In this document: positions 25,084 through 34,147 of the stretch, one piece after another
Position numbering within the stretch: position 1 is the stretch's first letter
Layout of the letters: every line of letters starts with the position of its first letter
Source of the DNA: Candidatus Merdicola faecigallinarum
Lineage (GTDB): Bacteria > Bacillota > Clostridia > TANB77 > CAG-508
NCBI GenBank assembly: GCA_018714565.1
Contig: DVNH01000021.1
Location: 1 to 48,621 of the forward strand
Length of the DNA stretch: 48,621 nucleotides
Direction of reading: 5' to 3'
The notes under the pieces: generated by a model
The model's database searches: none
What the model saw: the letters and a program-made list of their open reading frames with translations, nothing else
Told to the model about the DNA's origin: nothing
Program-made: the position numbers and the translations under genes

Positions 25084-26010
25084 ATGTCAAATAAAACACT
25101 AATCTTCGGACATAAAAATCCAGATACTGATTCTATTGCATCTTCTTTTGTTATGGAAAATCTAGAAAAAAATTTAGGAAATGATGAAGCTAAAGCTGTT
25201 GCTTTAGGAAATTTAAATAAAGAAACAAAATATGTATTTAATTATCTTGGAATGGAAGAACCAGAGATTATTTCTGACGTAGAAAATGACCAAAATGTTA
25301 TTTTAGTGGATCATAATGAAGCAAGTCAATCCGTAACCAACCTTGAACATTCCAAAATATTAAAGGTAGTAGATCATCACACAATGAACTTCGTAGCCCC
25401 TTATCAATTATATTACAGAACAGAACCAGTTGGTTGTACTTCTACTGTTTTATATAAAATTTACAAAGAATATGGTATTAAAATTGATAAGAAGACTGCT
25501 TTACTAATGCTTAGTGCAATTGCATCTGATACCTTATTATTTAAATCACCAACTTGTACTCCAGATGATATTCGTGTAGCAGAAGAATTAATGAATATTT
25601 CTGGTGTAGATATTAAATCTTATGGTACAGATATGTTAAAAGCAGGAACCGATCTTAGTGATTATACTCCTGAACAAGTTATTAATATCGACTGTAAGTT
25701 ATTTGAAAAAGGTGGTAAAAAATTTAAAATTGCTCAAGTTAATACTGCTGATATTGATAACGTATTTAAGAATCAAGCATATTTCGAAGCAGCAATTAAC
25801 CAAGATATTGAAAAAGAAAAATTAGATTTATATGTATTTGCAGCTACTGATATTGTAAATTCTAATTCTAAAATTATCACATTAGGACATGATGCACCTG
25901 TTGTTGAAAAAGCTTTTGGTGTATCTGTAACGAATAATACTGCAATGTTAGAAAACGTTGTTTCTAGAAAAAAACAAATTTTACCTAATATCTTAAATAA
26001 CTTAGATTAA
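25084..26010 (+). CDS. ppaC: manganese-dependent inorganic pyrophosphatase, family II
   Basis: The 308-residue DHH-family enzyme shows the motifs FGHKNPDTDSIASS, VDHNE, VVDHHTMNF and EPVGCTSTV, and ends with the DHHA2 domain containing VSRKKQILP. It hydrolyses pyrophosphate with Mn2+ or Co2+. The ATG at 25084 has AAAGGAGGAA upstream; the longer frame to 25018 starts within the promoter. No CBS/DRTGG insert is present, so it is not the nucleotide-regulated type. It coexists with family I Ppa at 15217. Confidence 0.95.
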   Translation: MSNKTLIFGHKNPDTDSIASSFVMENLEKNLGNDEAKAVALGNLNKETKYVFNYLGMEEPEIISDVENDQNVILVDHNEASQSVTNLEHSKILKVVDHHTMNFVAPYQLYYRTEPVGCTSTVLYKIYKEYGIKIDKKTALLMLSAIASDTLLFKSPTCTPDDIRVAEELMNISGVDIKSYGTDMLKAGTDLSDYTPEQVINIDCKLFEKGGKKFKIAQVNTADIDNVFKNQAYFEAAINQDIEKEKLDLYVFAATDIVNSNSKIITLGHDAPVVEKAFGVSVTNNTAMLENVVSRKKQILPNILNNLD

Positions 26011-26028
26011 TAAGAAAAATAAAGGAAA

Positions 26029-26060
26029 ACGATGACCCCCATTGGGGGTCATCGTTCTTT
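26029..26060 (+). terminator. strong terminator after ppaC
   Basis: Perfect 12-base arms ACGATGACCCCC / GGGGGTCATCGT with a 3-base ATT loop, followed by TTCTTTTCTT. It is much more GC-rich than its surroundings and may belong to the transferred segment that includes the gene at 26090. Confidence 0.95.
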
Positions 26061-26089
26061 TCTTGGTTCTTACGTGCAGTAATTTAAGT

Positions 26090-26656
26090 TTACAAAATGC
26101 TGATATCATCATAAAGAGCCACATCCATGAGGACTTTATTCTGGCTCTCATGAGCTAATCTTAACGCCCGCTCACGAAGTTCCTGCATCGAATCCGATAA
26201 AGAATCCGGCAGATGATTCCCATCGATTTCACCTACCAATTCAAATTGCTGCCTTTCATTTAAGAAGTACTGGCGATATACCTTCATACTTCTCATGATG
26301 ATGATTCCTTCTTCCAGTCTCGGAACAGATACATCCACAATCTTAATTCCTTCGATCACGTCTTCTCCTTGGTCAATCATGTAGCCAGCCCTATCCAAAA
26401 GATTCAAAAACTTCTCATCGATTGCGACTTCAATAAAATCGAAATCTAGATCCAGCTTCTGAATGATACGATAAAGGGTTTGCAGGGACACATCCGATAT
26501 GTGGCATTTTGTGAGTCTTTTCGTTCGGTATTCTCCCTCATAAAATTCTGAGAGAAGAAAAATTACAGTCTCTCCACTATACGTGATTAATACTCCTTCG
26601 AAAAAACCATCTTCCATCCGCCACTTCCTAACTCCTCGAAACTTACTTCTTTGCAT
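26090..26656 (-). CDS. hypothetical protein (188 aa), probably horizontally acquired
   Basis: I do not recognise a family. The protein begins MQRSKFRGVRKWRMEDGFFE, alternates strands and helices, and has an acidic FDFIEVAIDEKFLNLLD core and a C-terminal charged helix RERALRLAHES. It has no signal peptide or membrane segment. Coding DNA is visibly richer in GC than neighbours and uses CGG twice (26168-26170, 26618-26620), which native genes lack. It has its own consensus promoter and AGGAGG site and converges with ppaC. A single-gene insertion is likely. Confidence 0.7.
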   Translation of the reverse strand: MQRSKFRGVRKWRMEDGFFEGVLITYSGETVIFLLSEFYEGEYRTKRLTKCHISDVSLQTLYRIIQKLDLDFDFIEVAIDEKFLNLLDRAGYMIDQGEDVIEGIKIVDVSVPRLEEGIIIMRSMKVYRQYFLNERQQFELVGEIDGNHLPDSLSDSMQELRERALRLAHESQNKVLMDVALYDDISIL

Positions 26657-26713
26657 AGAAATTCCTCCTTATGCCATTTCAAAAAAAGTTTACTTGTAAC
26701 TAAAACCTCTTCT

Positions 26714-26742
26714 ATCTTACCACCTTTTATATTTTATGTCAA
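26714..26742 (-). promoter_or_regulatory. promoter of the 26090 gene
   Basis: TTGACA (26737-26742), 17 bases, TAAGAT (26714-26719) on the minus strand, about 60 bases before the start codon. Confidence 0.75.
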
Positions 26743-26786
26743 TTCTATTAATCTTTTTGTAATCATCTTTTATGATTTGGTTTATT

Positions 26787-29700
26787 TTATTCTACACTTT
26801 TTAAAGACTCGATCATATCAATTTTCTTTAACGCAAAATAGGTAACGATATTAACAATCATTGTGAAAATAATAGTAAGTATCCCTGCATATAAATAACT
26901 AGTAAAATGCATTCTCGTATCAAACATCAATATATCTAATTCACATGTTTTTATAATAAACATATTTAAGAAATATCCTGCCAGTAACCCTAATAAAATT
27001 CCTATAAAGGTTAAAATTGTCGTTTCTCTTGCAATATATTTATACACTTCTTTATCATAAAATCCCAATACCTTTATTGTTGCAAGTTCCCTTATTCTTT
27101 CACTAATATTTACATTAGATAAATTATATAAAACAACAAATGCAAGTAATCCTGCAGATATAATTAAGATCCATACTACTAATGTCATATTATCCATTAC
27201 ATCATTGAAAAGGGATTCTGTAGCTGAAGTAAATGTAACATCAGAAATAGATTCGTTCTTTAAAATATTTTTACCTAAATTTTCTTCCTCATCATCACTT
27301 AATGAAATTGTTTTTGCAAAAATAGAATGATATTGAATATCTTCATCAAATATTTTTTGGTAATACTCTGGACTCATATAAATATAATGCATTAAATAAT
27401 TTTTCGTTATTCCAATTACTTGTACTTTTGCTTGTTTCTCATCTGAGTTTTGTATTGTGATAGAATCACCCTTTTTTATTTCCAGTAATTTTGCCAATTT
27501 CTCAGTGATTACAATTCCATCCTGATTTAATTGATATGTTTCTTTTGAAGTACGGTTTTCTAAATCAACATATTGATCAAATTCTTCTACCTTTTCAGGA
27601 ATAATTAATTGAATCTCTTGATTGTTTTCTCTATCTGTAATTTCTACCGCCTGCATATTTACTTTTAATATATTTTCTATTTCCGTCATACTATTTAATT
27701 GCTCTATTTCTTGATTCACATCCTCTTCCGATACATCTTCTTTAAACGAAAGAGAAAGATCATATAAAAATACTTCCCCATATTGAGTTGGTATCATTTT
27801 GCTAACCGAATCCCTTAAACCAAATCCTGCTACCATAAGAGCAGTACACCCTAAAATTCCAATAATTGTCATTAGAACTCTCTTTTTATAACGGAAGATA
27901 TTTCGCACTGTTACTTTTTGAGTAAATTTTAAACGTTTCCATATAAATGGAATTTTTTCTAATAAAACCTTTTTTCCCATCTTTGGCGCTTTTGGTCTCA
28001 TTAACGTTGCTGGTGTACTTCTTAATTCTGCAATACACGAATAAATTGTAGATCCTACCGTACATAAAAAAGCAATTCCCATTCCTACTATGGCATAGTT
28101 CCAATTAAATTCCAAATGAATCTTTGGAAGTTCATACATCATGGAATAAATATCAAATATCAGCTTTGGCAATATTTGAAAACCAATTGTCATTCCTATG
28201 ATTCCACCAATAATCGTACCTAAAAAAGCATATAATATATATTTGCTCGCTATTTGGCCTTTTTGATACCCAAGCGCTTTTAGTGTTCCTATCTCCGTTC
28301 TTTGCTCTTCTACCATTCTTGTCATTGATGTAAGGCTAATCAGTGCTGCTACGATAAAAAATACAACAGGAAAAACTTTTCCTATATTTGCAATTCGATC
28401 TGTATCTTGTATATAACTTACATAACCTACATTTGTTTCTCGATCTAATACATACCATTCTGGCTTTTCTAGTTCTTCTATTTGTTTTTTCGCTTCATCT
28501 AATTTATTTTGTGCCTCTTGCAACTGCTTTTCTGCTTCTACTTTTTGCACTTCCAGCTCTTCTTTGCCTTTTTGTAATTTTTCTTGGCTCTTCTTTACTT
28601 CTTCTCTTCCTTCTTGTAGTTTTTTCTCTACTGCATTTATTTCACTTTGTGCTTGTTTCTTTCCCTTCTCTAAATTTGCTTTTTGCGTTCCTAAGTCTTG
28701 TTTTGCAATAACAATTGCTTCTTCTCCTTTTTCTATTTTTTGTTTTGCACCTTCTATTTGACTACTAATTTCTTGCTTTTTTGCTTTACTTTGATTGATT
28801 GTCTCTTTTAATTGGTCAATTTGCATTTGTATTTGAGAAACATCTTGCCCCATTTCTTCTAATTTCTTTTTTTGCTCTTCTAAAGAAACAACATTCGATT
28901 CCATAGCAGCAATTCCCGTGTCAATTTGACCAATTGCAGCTTGTGCTTCTGCTTCTTTTATTATTAGTTCTTCTTTTCCTTTGCTTATTTCTGTTTCTTT
29001 TTCCTGTATTTTGGCTTCCGCATCATTTAATGCCTTTTCTGCATTTCTCCATTCTTTTTCTACTTTTGTTTTATTCGATTTTACTTGACTTTCTCCATCT
29101 ATTAATTGCTGTTCTACCGTCTTTAATTTCGCTTCTCCTTGTACAATTTTATCTTCCGCTTCTTTTATCTGATTTTCTGCTTCGATTTTTTTCGTATCGA
29201 ACTCTTCTTGTCCTTCTTGTAAACTTTCCTCTGCCTCCTGTTTGATTTCTTGATATCTCTGTTTCTTTCTCTTTTCTCCAACTGTTTCCAATTTTTTTGC
29301 TACTTCTTCTACCTTATCTTTATATTCATCCTCATAGCATAAAAGCTCAGTTCCACCTTTCATTTTTATATATGCCTCTGTATAAACTTTAGAAGAAATT
29401 GCTTTTTTTGGTACATAAAGATAACTACTAATTTGACCAGAACCTAATTTAGTTGATCCTCTTTCTCTTGATATATATAATGGAGATTGAACAACTCCTA
29501 CAATTTTAAATTCTTTTGTTTTAAAAAACTCATCTTCCTCTTCGATTTGTATTATATCTCCTATTTTCTTTCCAGTATCTTTTAAAAAATTAGCTTCTAC
29601 TACACATTCTGCTTCTGTTTTTGGAAGTTCTCCCTCCTTTAATTCTAATTGATTTAATTCAGCTAATATACTATGTATTTTTACTACAATTTCCTTTTGA

Positions 29701-29990
29701 TCTACTTTTACAATAACATCTTTGCTATAACTTCCTTCTGCTTTTTCTACTTCCTCTAATTCTTCTATTGCGTCAATGTCTTTCTCTACAAGCCCCATAG
29801 TAGAGAGAACTTCAAAATCCATTACTTGTTTTTCATCAAAATAAGAATCTACTGTTTTTTTCATGTCCGGGCTTGTTGCCTTAATTCCAGCAAAAAATCC
29901 CACGCCTAATAAAACGATTACCAAAATAGAGATAAATCGCTTATATGTATTTTTTATTTCTTTTAAACTATCTTTATGTAGTGCTTTCAT
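26787..29990 (-). CDS. ABC transporter permease (FtsX/MacB-type) with long coiled-coil ectodomain
   Basis: The permease is 1067 residues from the ATG at 29990 (AGGTGA upstream, overlapping the ATPase stop region). One N-terminal membrane helix (about 18-38) is followed by a MacB-type periplasmic domain, then a coiled coil of some 280 residues rich in Glu, Lys and Gln (about 230-510). Next come three helices with TSMTRMVEEQRTEIGTLKALGY, a second ectodomain and the final three helices with a second ERIRELATIKVLGF motif. The double FtsX repeat fits peptide or lipid exporters of the SalY/BceB class. The coiled coil is unusually long and may span the wall. Confidence 0.85.
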   Translation of the reverse strand: MKALHKDSLKEIKNTYKRFISILVIVLLGVGFFAGIKATSPDMKKTVDSYFDEKQVMDFEVLSTMGLVEKDIDAIEELEEVEKAEGSYSKDVIVKVDQKEIVVKIHSILAELNQLELKEGELPKTEAECVVEANFLKDTGKKIGDIIQIEEEDEFFKTKEFKIVGVVQSPLYISRERGSTKLGSGQISSYLYVPKKAISSKVYTEAYIKMKGGTELLCYEDEYKDKVEEVAKKLETVGEKRKKQRYQEIKQEAEESLQEGQEEFDTKKIEAENQIKEAEDKIVQGEAKLKTVEQQLIDGESQVKSNKTKVEKEWRNAEKALNDAEAKIQEKETEISKGKEELIIKEAEAQAAIGQIDTGIAAMESNVVSLEEQKKKLEEMGQDVSQIQMQIDQLKETINQSKAKKQEISSQIEGAKQKIEKGEEAIVIAKQDLGTQKANLEKGKKQAQSEINAVEKKLQEGREEVKKSQEKLQKGKEELEVQKVEAEKQLQEAQNKLDEAKKQIEELEKPEWYVLDRETNVGYVSYIQDTDRIANIGKVFPVVFFIVAALISLTSMTRMVEEQRTEIGTLKALGYQKGQIASKYILYAFLGTIIGGIIGMTIGFQILPKLIFDIYSMMYELPKIHLEFNWNYAIVGMGIAFLCTVGSTIYSCIAELRSTPATLMRPKAPKMGKKVLLEKIPFIWKRLKFTQKVTVRNIFRYKKRVLMTIIGILGCTALMVAGFGLRDSVSKMIPTQYGEVFLYDLSLSFKEDVSEEDVNQEIEQLNSMTEIENILKVNMQAVEITDRENNQEIQLIIPEKVEEFDQYVDLENRTSKETYQLNQDGIVITEKLAKLLEIKKGDSITIQNSDEKQAKVQVIGITKNYLMHYIYMSPEYYQKIFDEDIQYHSIFAKTISLSDDEEENLGKNILKNESISDVTFTSATESLFNDVMDNMTLVVWILIISAGLLAFVVLYNLSNVNISERIRELATIKVLGFYDKEVYKYIARETTILTFIGILLGLLAGYFLNMFIIKTCELDILMFDTRMHFTSYLYAGILTIIFTMIVNIVTYFALKKIDMIESLKSVE

Positions 29991-29998
29991 ATGATCAC

Positions 29999-30700
29999 CT
30001 ACCATTCAATTTCTGATATTGGTATTGGCTCCGTATTTTTTACAATTTTTTCAGCAGTTCCATTTTTAAAATAAATTACTTTATCTGCCATAGGCGCAAT
30101 TGCCCCATTATGAGTAATAATAATAACTGTCATATTTTCTTTTCTTGCTGTATCTTGTAATAATTGTAAAATCTGTTTTCCAGTATTATAATCCAATGCT
30201 CCTGTTGGTTCATCACATAATAAAATTTTTGGATTTTTCGCAATTGCTCTTGCAATTGCCACTCTTTGCTGTTCTCCTCCTGATAACTGAGATGGAAAAT
30301 TTTTAATACGATCTTTTAAACCTACTTTTTCTAAAATTTCTTTTGGATTTAATGGATGTTTACAAATTTCCGTTGCTAATTCTACATTTTCTAGTGCAGT
30401 TAAATTTTGTACTAAATTATAAAATTGAAAAACAAACCCTATATCCTCTCTTCTATATTTCGTTAATTCTTTTTCTTTTAAATAGCTAATATCTTTTCCA
30501 TCAATGATTACATTTCCACTTGTAATGCTGTCCATTCCCCCTAAAATATTAAGTGCTGTTGTTTTTCCTGCACCAGATGGACCTACAACAACTACTAACT
30601 CTCCTTTATCAATCGAAAAGTTTGTTTTATTTAACGCTCTTATGGTTACTTCCCCCATCTTATACTCTTTTACTACATCTTTAAATTCAATATATGCCAT
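29999..30700 (-). CDS. ABC transporter ATP-binding protein (MacB/LolD-type)
   Basis: The 233-residue ATPase has Walker A GPSGAGKTTALN, a Q-loop in VFQFYNLVQNL, signature LSGGEQQRVAIARAI, Walker B ILLCDEPTGALD and the H-loop VIIITHN. The FQFYNL Q-loop and TGALD Walker B mark the MacB/FtsE-like exporters that pair with FtsX permeases. It ends nine bases before the chosen permease start, so the two form one transporter. The transported substrate is unknown. The C-terminus ends PISEIEW. Confidence 0.93.
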   Translation of the reverse strand: MAYIEFKDVVKEYKMGEVTIRALNKTNFSIDKGELVVVVGPSGAGKTTALNILGGMDSITSGNVIIDGKDISYLKEKELTKYRREDIGFVFQFYNLVQNLTALENVELATEICKHPLNPKEILEKVGLKDRIKNFPSQLSGGEQQRVAIARAIAKNPKILLCDEPTGALDYNTGKQILQLLQDTARKENMTVIIITHNGAIAPMADKVIYFKNGTAEKIVKNTEPIPISEIEW

Positions 30701-30756
30701 AGATAAATCCTCTCCTTTTATCTATTTAATATTATATCTCTTTTAAGCAAAATAGA

Positions 30757-30790
30757 AAAGAAAATGTTTCCAATTTAAAACATTTTCTTT
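30757..30790. terminator. terminator between alcohol dehydrogenase and ABC genes
   Basis: Perfect 13-base arms AAAGAAAATGTTT / AAACATTTTCTTT with an 8-base loop, T-rich on both sides, placed after the adh stop on the minus strand. Confidence 0.8.
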
Positions 30791-30808
30791 CCCTGTTTTT
30801 ATTTTTTA

Positions 30809-31966
30809 TTACATTGCTTGTCTATATAATTCGATAAAATCTTCTTTTGACACTTCTCTTGGGTTTCCTGGTTTGCAAGGATCTTCCATTGCTTTCTCAG
30901 CAAGCATTTCAAAATCTTCTTCTTTTGCTCCTGTGTCTTTTACTGTTTGTGTAATTCCAACTGCTTTTGATAATTCTGTAATTTTCCATACGAACGTATT
31001 AATAATATCTTGTTTTGATAAATATGCAGCATCTTCTCTTCCAATATGCATTAATATTTCTCTAAATCTTTCCCAAGAAACTTCCCCATTATATCTCATA
31101 ACAGTTGGTAATAAAATAGCATTTGCTAACCCATGAGGTGTATCATAAACTGCACCTAATTGGTGGGCCATTGAGTGTACAATTCCTAATCCTACATTTG
31201 AAAATCCCATTCCTGCTATATATTGCGCTAAGCCCATTTTATCAATTGCATCTTGATTTTTTTCATTTACGGCTGCTGGTAAGTTCTCAAAAATCAATTC
31301 AATCGCTTTCATATGGAACATATCAGACATTGTATTATGTGCTTTTGTAATGTATCCTTCAATTGCATGAGTTAGTGCATCCATTCCTGTAGAAGCTGCA
31401 ATTGACTTTGGTAAAGATGCCATAAGTTCTGTATCTACGATTGCTAATATTGGTATATCATGTGGATCTACACAAACCATCTTGATATCTCTTGTTTCGT
31501 CTGTAATAACATAGTTAATAGTAACTTCCGCCGCTGTTCCATGAGTGGTTGGAAGTGCTATTAATGGCATTCCTTTATTTACGGTATTAGAAGCTCCATT
31601 TAAAGATGCAATATCATAGCGATCTGGATTTGTCATTACAATTGAAATTCCTTTTGCTGTATCAATACTAGAACCTCCTCCAACTGCGACAATTACATCT
31701 GCTCCAGAATTTTTACATCTTTCAATTCCATCTTGAACATTTTTTATTGTTGGATTTGGTTTTACTTCATCATAAACTTCATAATCAATACTTGCATTCT
31801 CTAATACATCTTTTACTTTTTTTACAACTTCTGTTGCACTTAAAGATTGATCTGTTACAAGTAATACTTTTTTAAATCCTCTATTTTTTATTTCTTCTGC
31901 TAGTACTTCTCTTGCTCCTTTTCCAAAATATGACGTTTCATTTAAGACAAATTTTTCAATTGCCAT
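30809..31966 (-). CDS. iron-containing alcohol dehydrogenase
   Basis: The 385-residue enzyme has the NAD(P)-binding motif GGGSSIDTAKGI, the metal-binding HAIEGYIT and the GIVHSMAHQLGAVYDTPHGLANA segment with its three metal-ligand histidines. It starts with the usual FVLNETSYFGKGA fold. It belongs to the Fe-ADH family, close to the propanediol, butanol and lactaldehyde dehydrogenases; the exact substrate is not readable. AGGAGG precedes the ATG, and its own promoter is at 31998. It is single-gene, closed by the terminator at 30757. Confidence 0.92.
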   Translation of the reverse strand: MAIEKFVLNETSYFGKGAREVLAEEIKNRGFKKVLLVTDQSLSATEVVKKVKDVLENASIDYEVYDEVKPNPTIKNVQDGIERCKNSGADVIVAVGGGSSIDTAKGISIVMTNPDRYDIASLNGASNTVNKGMPLIALPTTHGTAAEVTINYVITDETRDIKMVCVDPHDIPILAIVDTELMASLPKSIAASTGMDALTHAIEGYITKAHNTMSDMFHMKAIELIFENLPAAVNEKNQDAIDKMGLAQYIAGMGFSNVGLGIVHSMAHQLGAVYDTPHGLANAILLPTVMRYNGEVSWERFREILMHIGREDAAYLSKQDIINTFVWKITELSKAVGITQTVKDTGAKEEDFEMLAEKAMEDPCKPGNPREVSKEDFIELYRQAM

Positions 31967-31997
31967 CTTAATTCCTCCTTTGTATTTTTATATATTG

Positions 31998-32026
31998 ATT
32001 ATATCAATAACTTTTTATTTTCTCAA
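31998..32026 (-). promoter_or_regulatory. promoter of adh with a dyad over the -10
   Basis: TTGAGA (32021-32026), 17 bases, TATAAT (31998-32003). The -10 lies within ATTGAT-ATA-ATCAAT, a perfect 6-base dyad that could be a repressor site. Confidence 0.7.
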
Positions 32027-32034
32027 TTGTTTCT

Positions 32035-32919
32035 TTAAAATTTTATCCATTCTTCTACCCATTCGTTTGGCACCTTTAAATTTCCTTTTCCACAGCCCAT
32101 ATCAATATTGGGTTTATTTTTACCATGGTAATCGCTACCACCACTTTTAAAATATTTTCTTTCATTACATAAATTTACTAAATATTGAATTTGTTCTTCA
32201 GAAAATGTACTATGCATACATTCAATTCCATCAATATCAAATTTTTCTAGAATATCATCTATTAATTGATATTTATTTTTTGCCCATTTATAAATAAATA
32301 AATGAGGCAAAAATACCAATCCTCCACATTCTTTAATAATATGAACCGCTTCTTCTGTACTTGGATAATCTTGTGTTTTATCAATATATAATGGATAATT
32401 TTGATCTCCACAATATTTCTTAGAAAATGCATCAAATTCATTCCAAAAGTCTTCTGGCAATTTGGATTGGTTTTCTGAGTGTTTTTTGATTTCATTATAA
32501 ATTGCTACACTTCCCCACCCATTTTTTGCATCCCATTCAATTTGATCTTTTGGATCCATTACCAATCCCATCTGTAGTGCCTTTTCATATTGAATATTAA
32601 AATACTTCGTTTGCAATTTTTCTCTTGATTTATCTTTATAATATTCTACTGTCCATTGCTTCATTTTCTTTGGATCGATTCCATATCCTAATACTTCTAT
32701 TAAATTTTTCCCATAGCTACATTTTATTTCAATTCCTGGAATAACTTTTCCATGAAAATATTGTTTTACATCTATTTTTTCTAATTCTTCATATCCATTG
32801 CAATTATCGTGATCGGTAATTGCAATATAATCCAATCCTTTTTCTTCTGCCTTTTTTAATAAGTCGATTATAGAATCTGTTCCATCTGAATTGGTAGAGT
32901 GCATGTGTAAATCAATCAT
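32035..32919 (-). CDS. PHP-domain phosphoesterase
   Basis: The 294-residue protein has the PHP motifs in order: DLHMHSTNSDGT (I), AITDHDNCNGY (II), VIPGIEIKC (III), a late GGSDYHGKN (IV), with a helical insertion (about residues 90-190) as in TrpH/RNase AM. That family removes 3'-phosphates from 3',5'-bisphosphonucleosides or trims RNA 5' ends. Its start overlaps the zeta kinase gene by eight bases, so the two are translated together. A role in removing phosphates made by the kinase is an attractive inference. Confidence 0.82.
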   Translation of the reverse strand: MIDLHMHSTNSDGTDSIIDLLKKAEEKGLDYIAITDHDNCNGYEELEKIDVKQYFHGKVIPGIEIKCSYGKNLIEVLGYGIDPKKMKQWTVEYYKDKSREKLQTKYFNIQYEKALQMGLVMDPKDQIEWDAKNGWGSVAIYNEIKKHSENQSKLPEDFWNEFDAFSKKYCGDQNYPLYIDKTQDYPSTEEAVHIIKECGGLVFLPHLFIYKWAKNKYQLIDDILEKFDIDGIECMHSTFSEEQIQYLVNLCNERKYFKSGGSDYHGKNKPNIDMGCGKGNLKVPNEWVEEWIKF

Positions 32920-33817
32920 CTCTATCTTCTCCTTCTTTCTTATTTTCTTCTATTTTATTACCATTTTTTTCCATTTCATACATTTCAAATAGTTCTCCGA
33001 CATAAGGCATTAGTGTTGGTGCTGATTCTGAAAAAACTGTATATATCATTTCATATTTCATAGGAAATTTTCTTATCAGATCTTCATTAAACATTTCTCT
33101 TCCATATAAAACTGCCTCACTCGGTTTTTGAAATTCTCTTCCTTCTGTAGAATAAAATGGCTCTGGTTTATCGTCTCCTCTTTTATAAACAGTTGCATGG
33201 TCAAATAAACCTTCTTTTTCAAATTCTTTTAGTGTTACTAAAAAGTTATCATAAGAAGCATCATGTACACTTTTTGGAACCCATCTTGGTTCGCTATTAC
33301 TAATCAATTGCATGGCATATCTTAAAAAAGTAGAAGAATAACTTTCTAGTTTTGGAACAGACATTAATTCTAAATCGATCTCGTATCCTGCTTCTTTAAA
33401 TTCTCTCGCCATTTTCAGAAAACCTGCTGTTGCTCTCATGGTTCCTTCGTAAATAAGATTTAATTTATTTTCTCTACAATAATCTCTTATCTCTTGGTTT
33501 GCTCTATCTGCATCTGGTAATAATGCTAAATGAATATTTTCCTTATTTTCTTTACTCGCTAATTCAAATTTTGGATGCATTGATCTTACAATATCATAAT
33601 CTGAAATTACTGCATTATAGCTTAATTTTTTATTTACTACTGGAATTAATCTAGATTTTCCAGCTCCTGCTTGACCTGCTACAAAAACTAATTTTGGATT
33701 TTCTTCTGGTTTCTTTCCTGTTGTAAAAAATAAATTAATCGCATGATAATATTGCTTATATTCTTCTTCTGTAAGTTTATATTTTGCTTGTAATTCTTCT
33801 ATTTCTCTTTGATCCAT
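32912..33817 (-). CDS. zeta-toxin family kinase
   Basis: The 301-residue protein has Walker A in VFVAGQAGAGKSRLIP (about residues 44-59), SDYDIVRSMHP with the catalytic-type aspartate, and YEGTMR with the substrate-binding arginine, matching the zeta toxin domain. Zeta toxins phosphorylate UDP-N-acetylglucosamine at the 3'-OH and block wall synthesis. The last 30 residues are charged and disordered (NGNKIEENKKEGEDRDD). It is flanked by a 19-base overlap with the small upstream gene and an 8-base overlap with the PHP gene. Some zeta-like kinases have metabolic roles instead. Confidence 0.8.
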   Translation of the reverse strand: MDQREIEELQAKYKLTEEEYKQYYHAINLFFTTGKKPEENPKLVFVAGQAGAGKSRLIPVVNKKLSYNAVISDYDIVRSMHPKFELASKENKENIHLALLPDADRANQEIRDYCRENKLNLIYEGTMRATAGFLKMAREFKEAGYEIDLELMSVPKLESYSSTFLRYAMQLISNSEPRWVPKSVHDASYDNFLVTLKEFEKEGLFDHATVYKRGDDKPEPFYSTEGREFQKPSEAVLYGREMFNEDLIRKFPMKYEMIYTVFSESAPTLMPYVGELFEMYEMEKNGNKIEENKKEGEDRDD

Positions 33818-34017
33818 TTTGTACTATCTCCTACATATTTTCTTATAATTTCTTCATTTCCTTTATAAATTTCATCTCTATCTAGAATTAGTGCTTCTAA
33901 GCTCTTTTTTATCTTTTGGTCATGAGTTTTCTCATATTCTATGGTTAGTTTTCCTACTTCTTGTGCAATTTTTTCTTGCGCAACTTCAATTCCAACCTCA
34001 TTTAACATTAAGTCCAT
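33799..34017 (-). CDS. small antitoxin-like protein upstream of the zeta kinase
   Basis: The product is 72 residues from the ATG at 34017, six bases after AAGGAG. It is a helical protein (EVGIEVAQEKIAQEVGKL, then a charged second helix and KYVGDSTKWIKEK). It overlaps the kinase gene by 19 bases, the arrangement expected for an antitoxin. I do not see clear similarity to epsilon; other zeta/PezT partners also vary strongly. The assignment is by size and position. Confidence 0.6.
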   Translation of the reverse strand: MDLMLNEVGIEVAQEKIAQEVGKLTIEYEKTHDQKIKKSLEALILDRDEIYKGNEEIIRKYVGDSTKWIKEK

Positions 34018-34046
34018 ATTTTTCTCCTTTTCTTTTTTTCTCACAT

Positions 34047-34075
34047 ATTATATCACTAAATTTCATTTATTACAA
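34047..34075 (-). promoter_or_regulatory. promoter of the antitoxin-zeta-PHP operon
   Basis: TTGTAA (34070-34075), 17 bases, perfect TATAAT (34047-34052), 30 bases before the antitoxin ATG and directly after an upstream terminator, so the module is transcribed on its own. Confidence 0.75.
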
Positions 34076-34087
34076 TTAAAAAAAAAA

Positions 34088-34115
34088 CAACACATTAATA
34101 TAATAATATGTTGTC
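34088..34115 (-). terminator. terminator after the 34148 gene
   Basis: On the minus strand CAACATATTA / TTAATGTGTTG pairs with a wobble and is followed by a run of about ten T. It separates the ligA-side genes from the zeta module. Confidence 0.75.
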
Positions 34116-34147
34116 TTCTTTCATCTATTTTTTTGTATTTACTCTTT

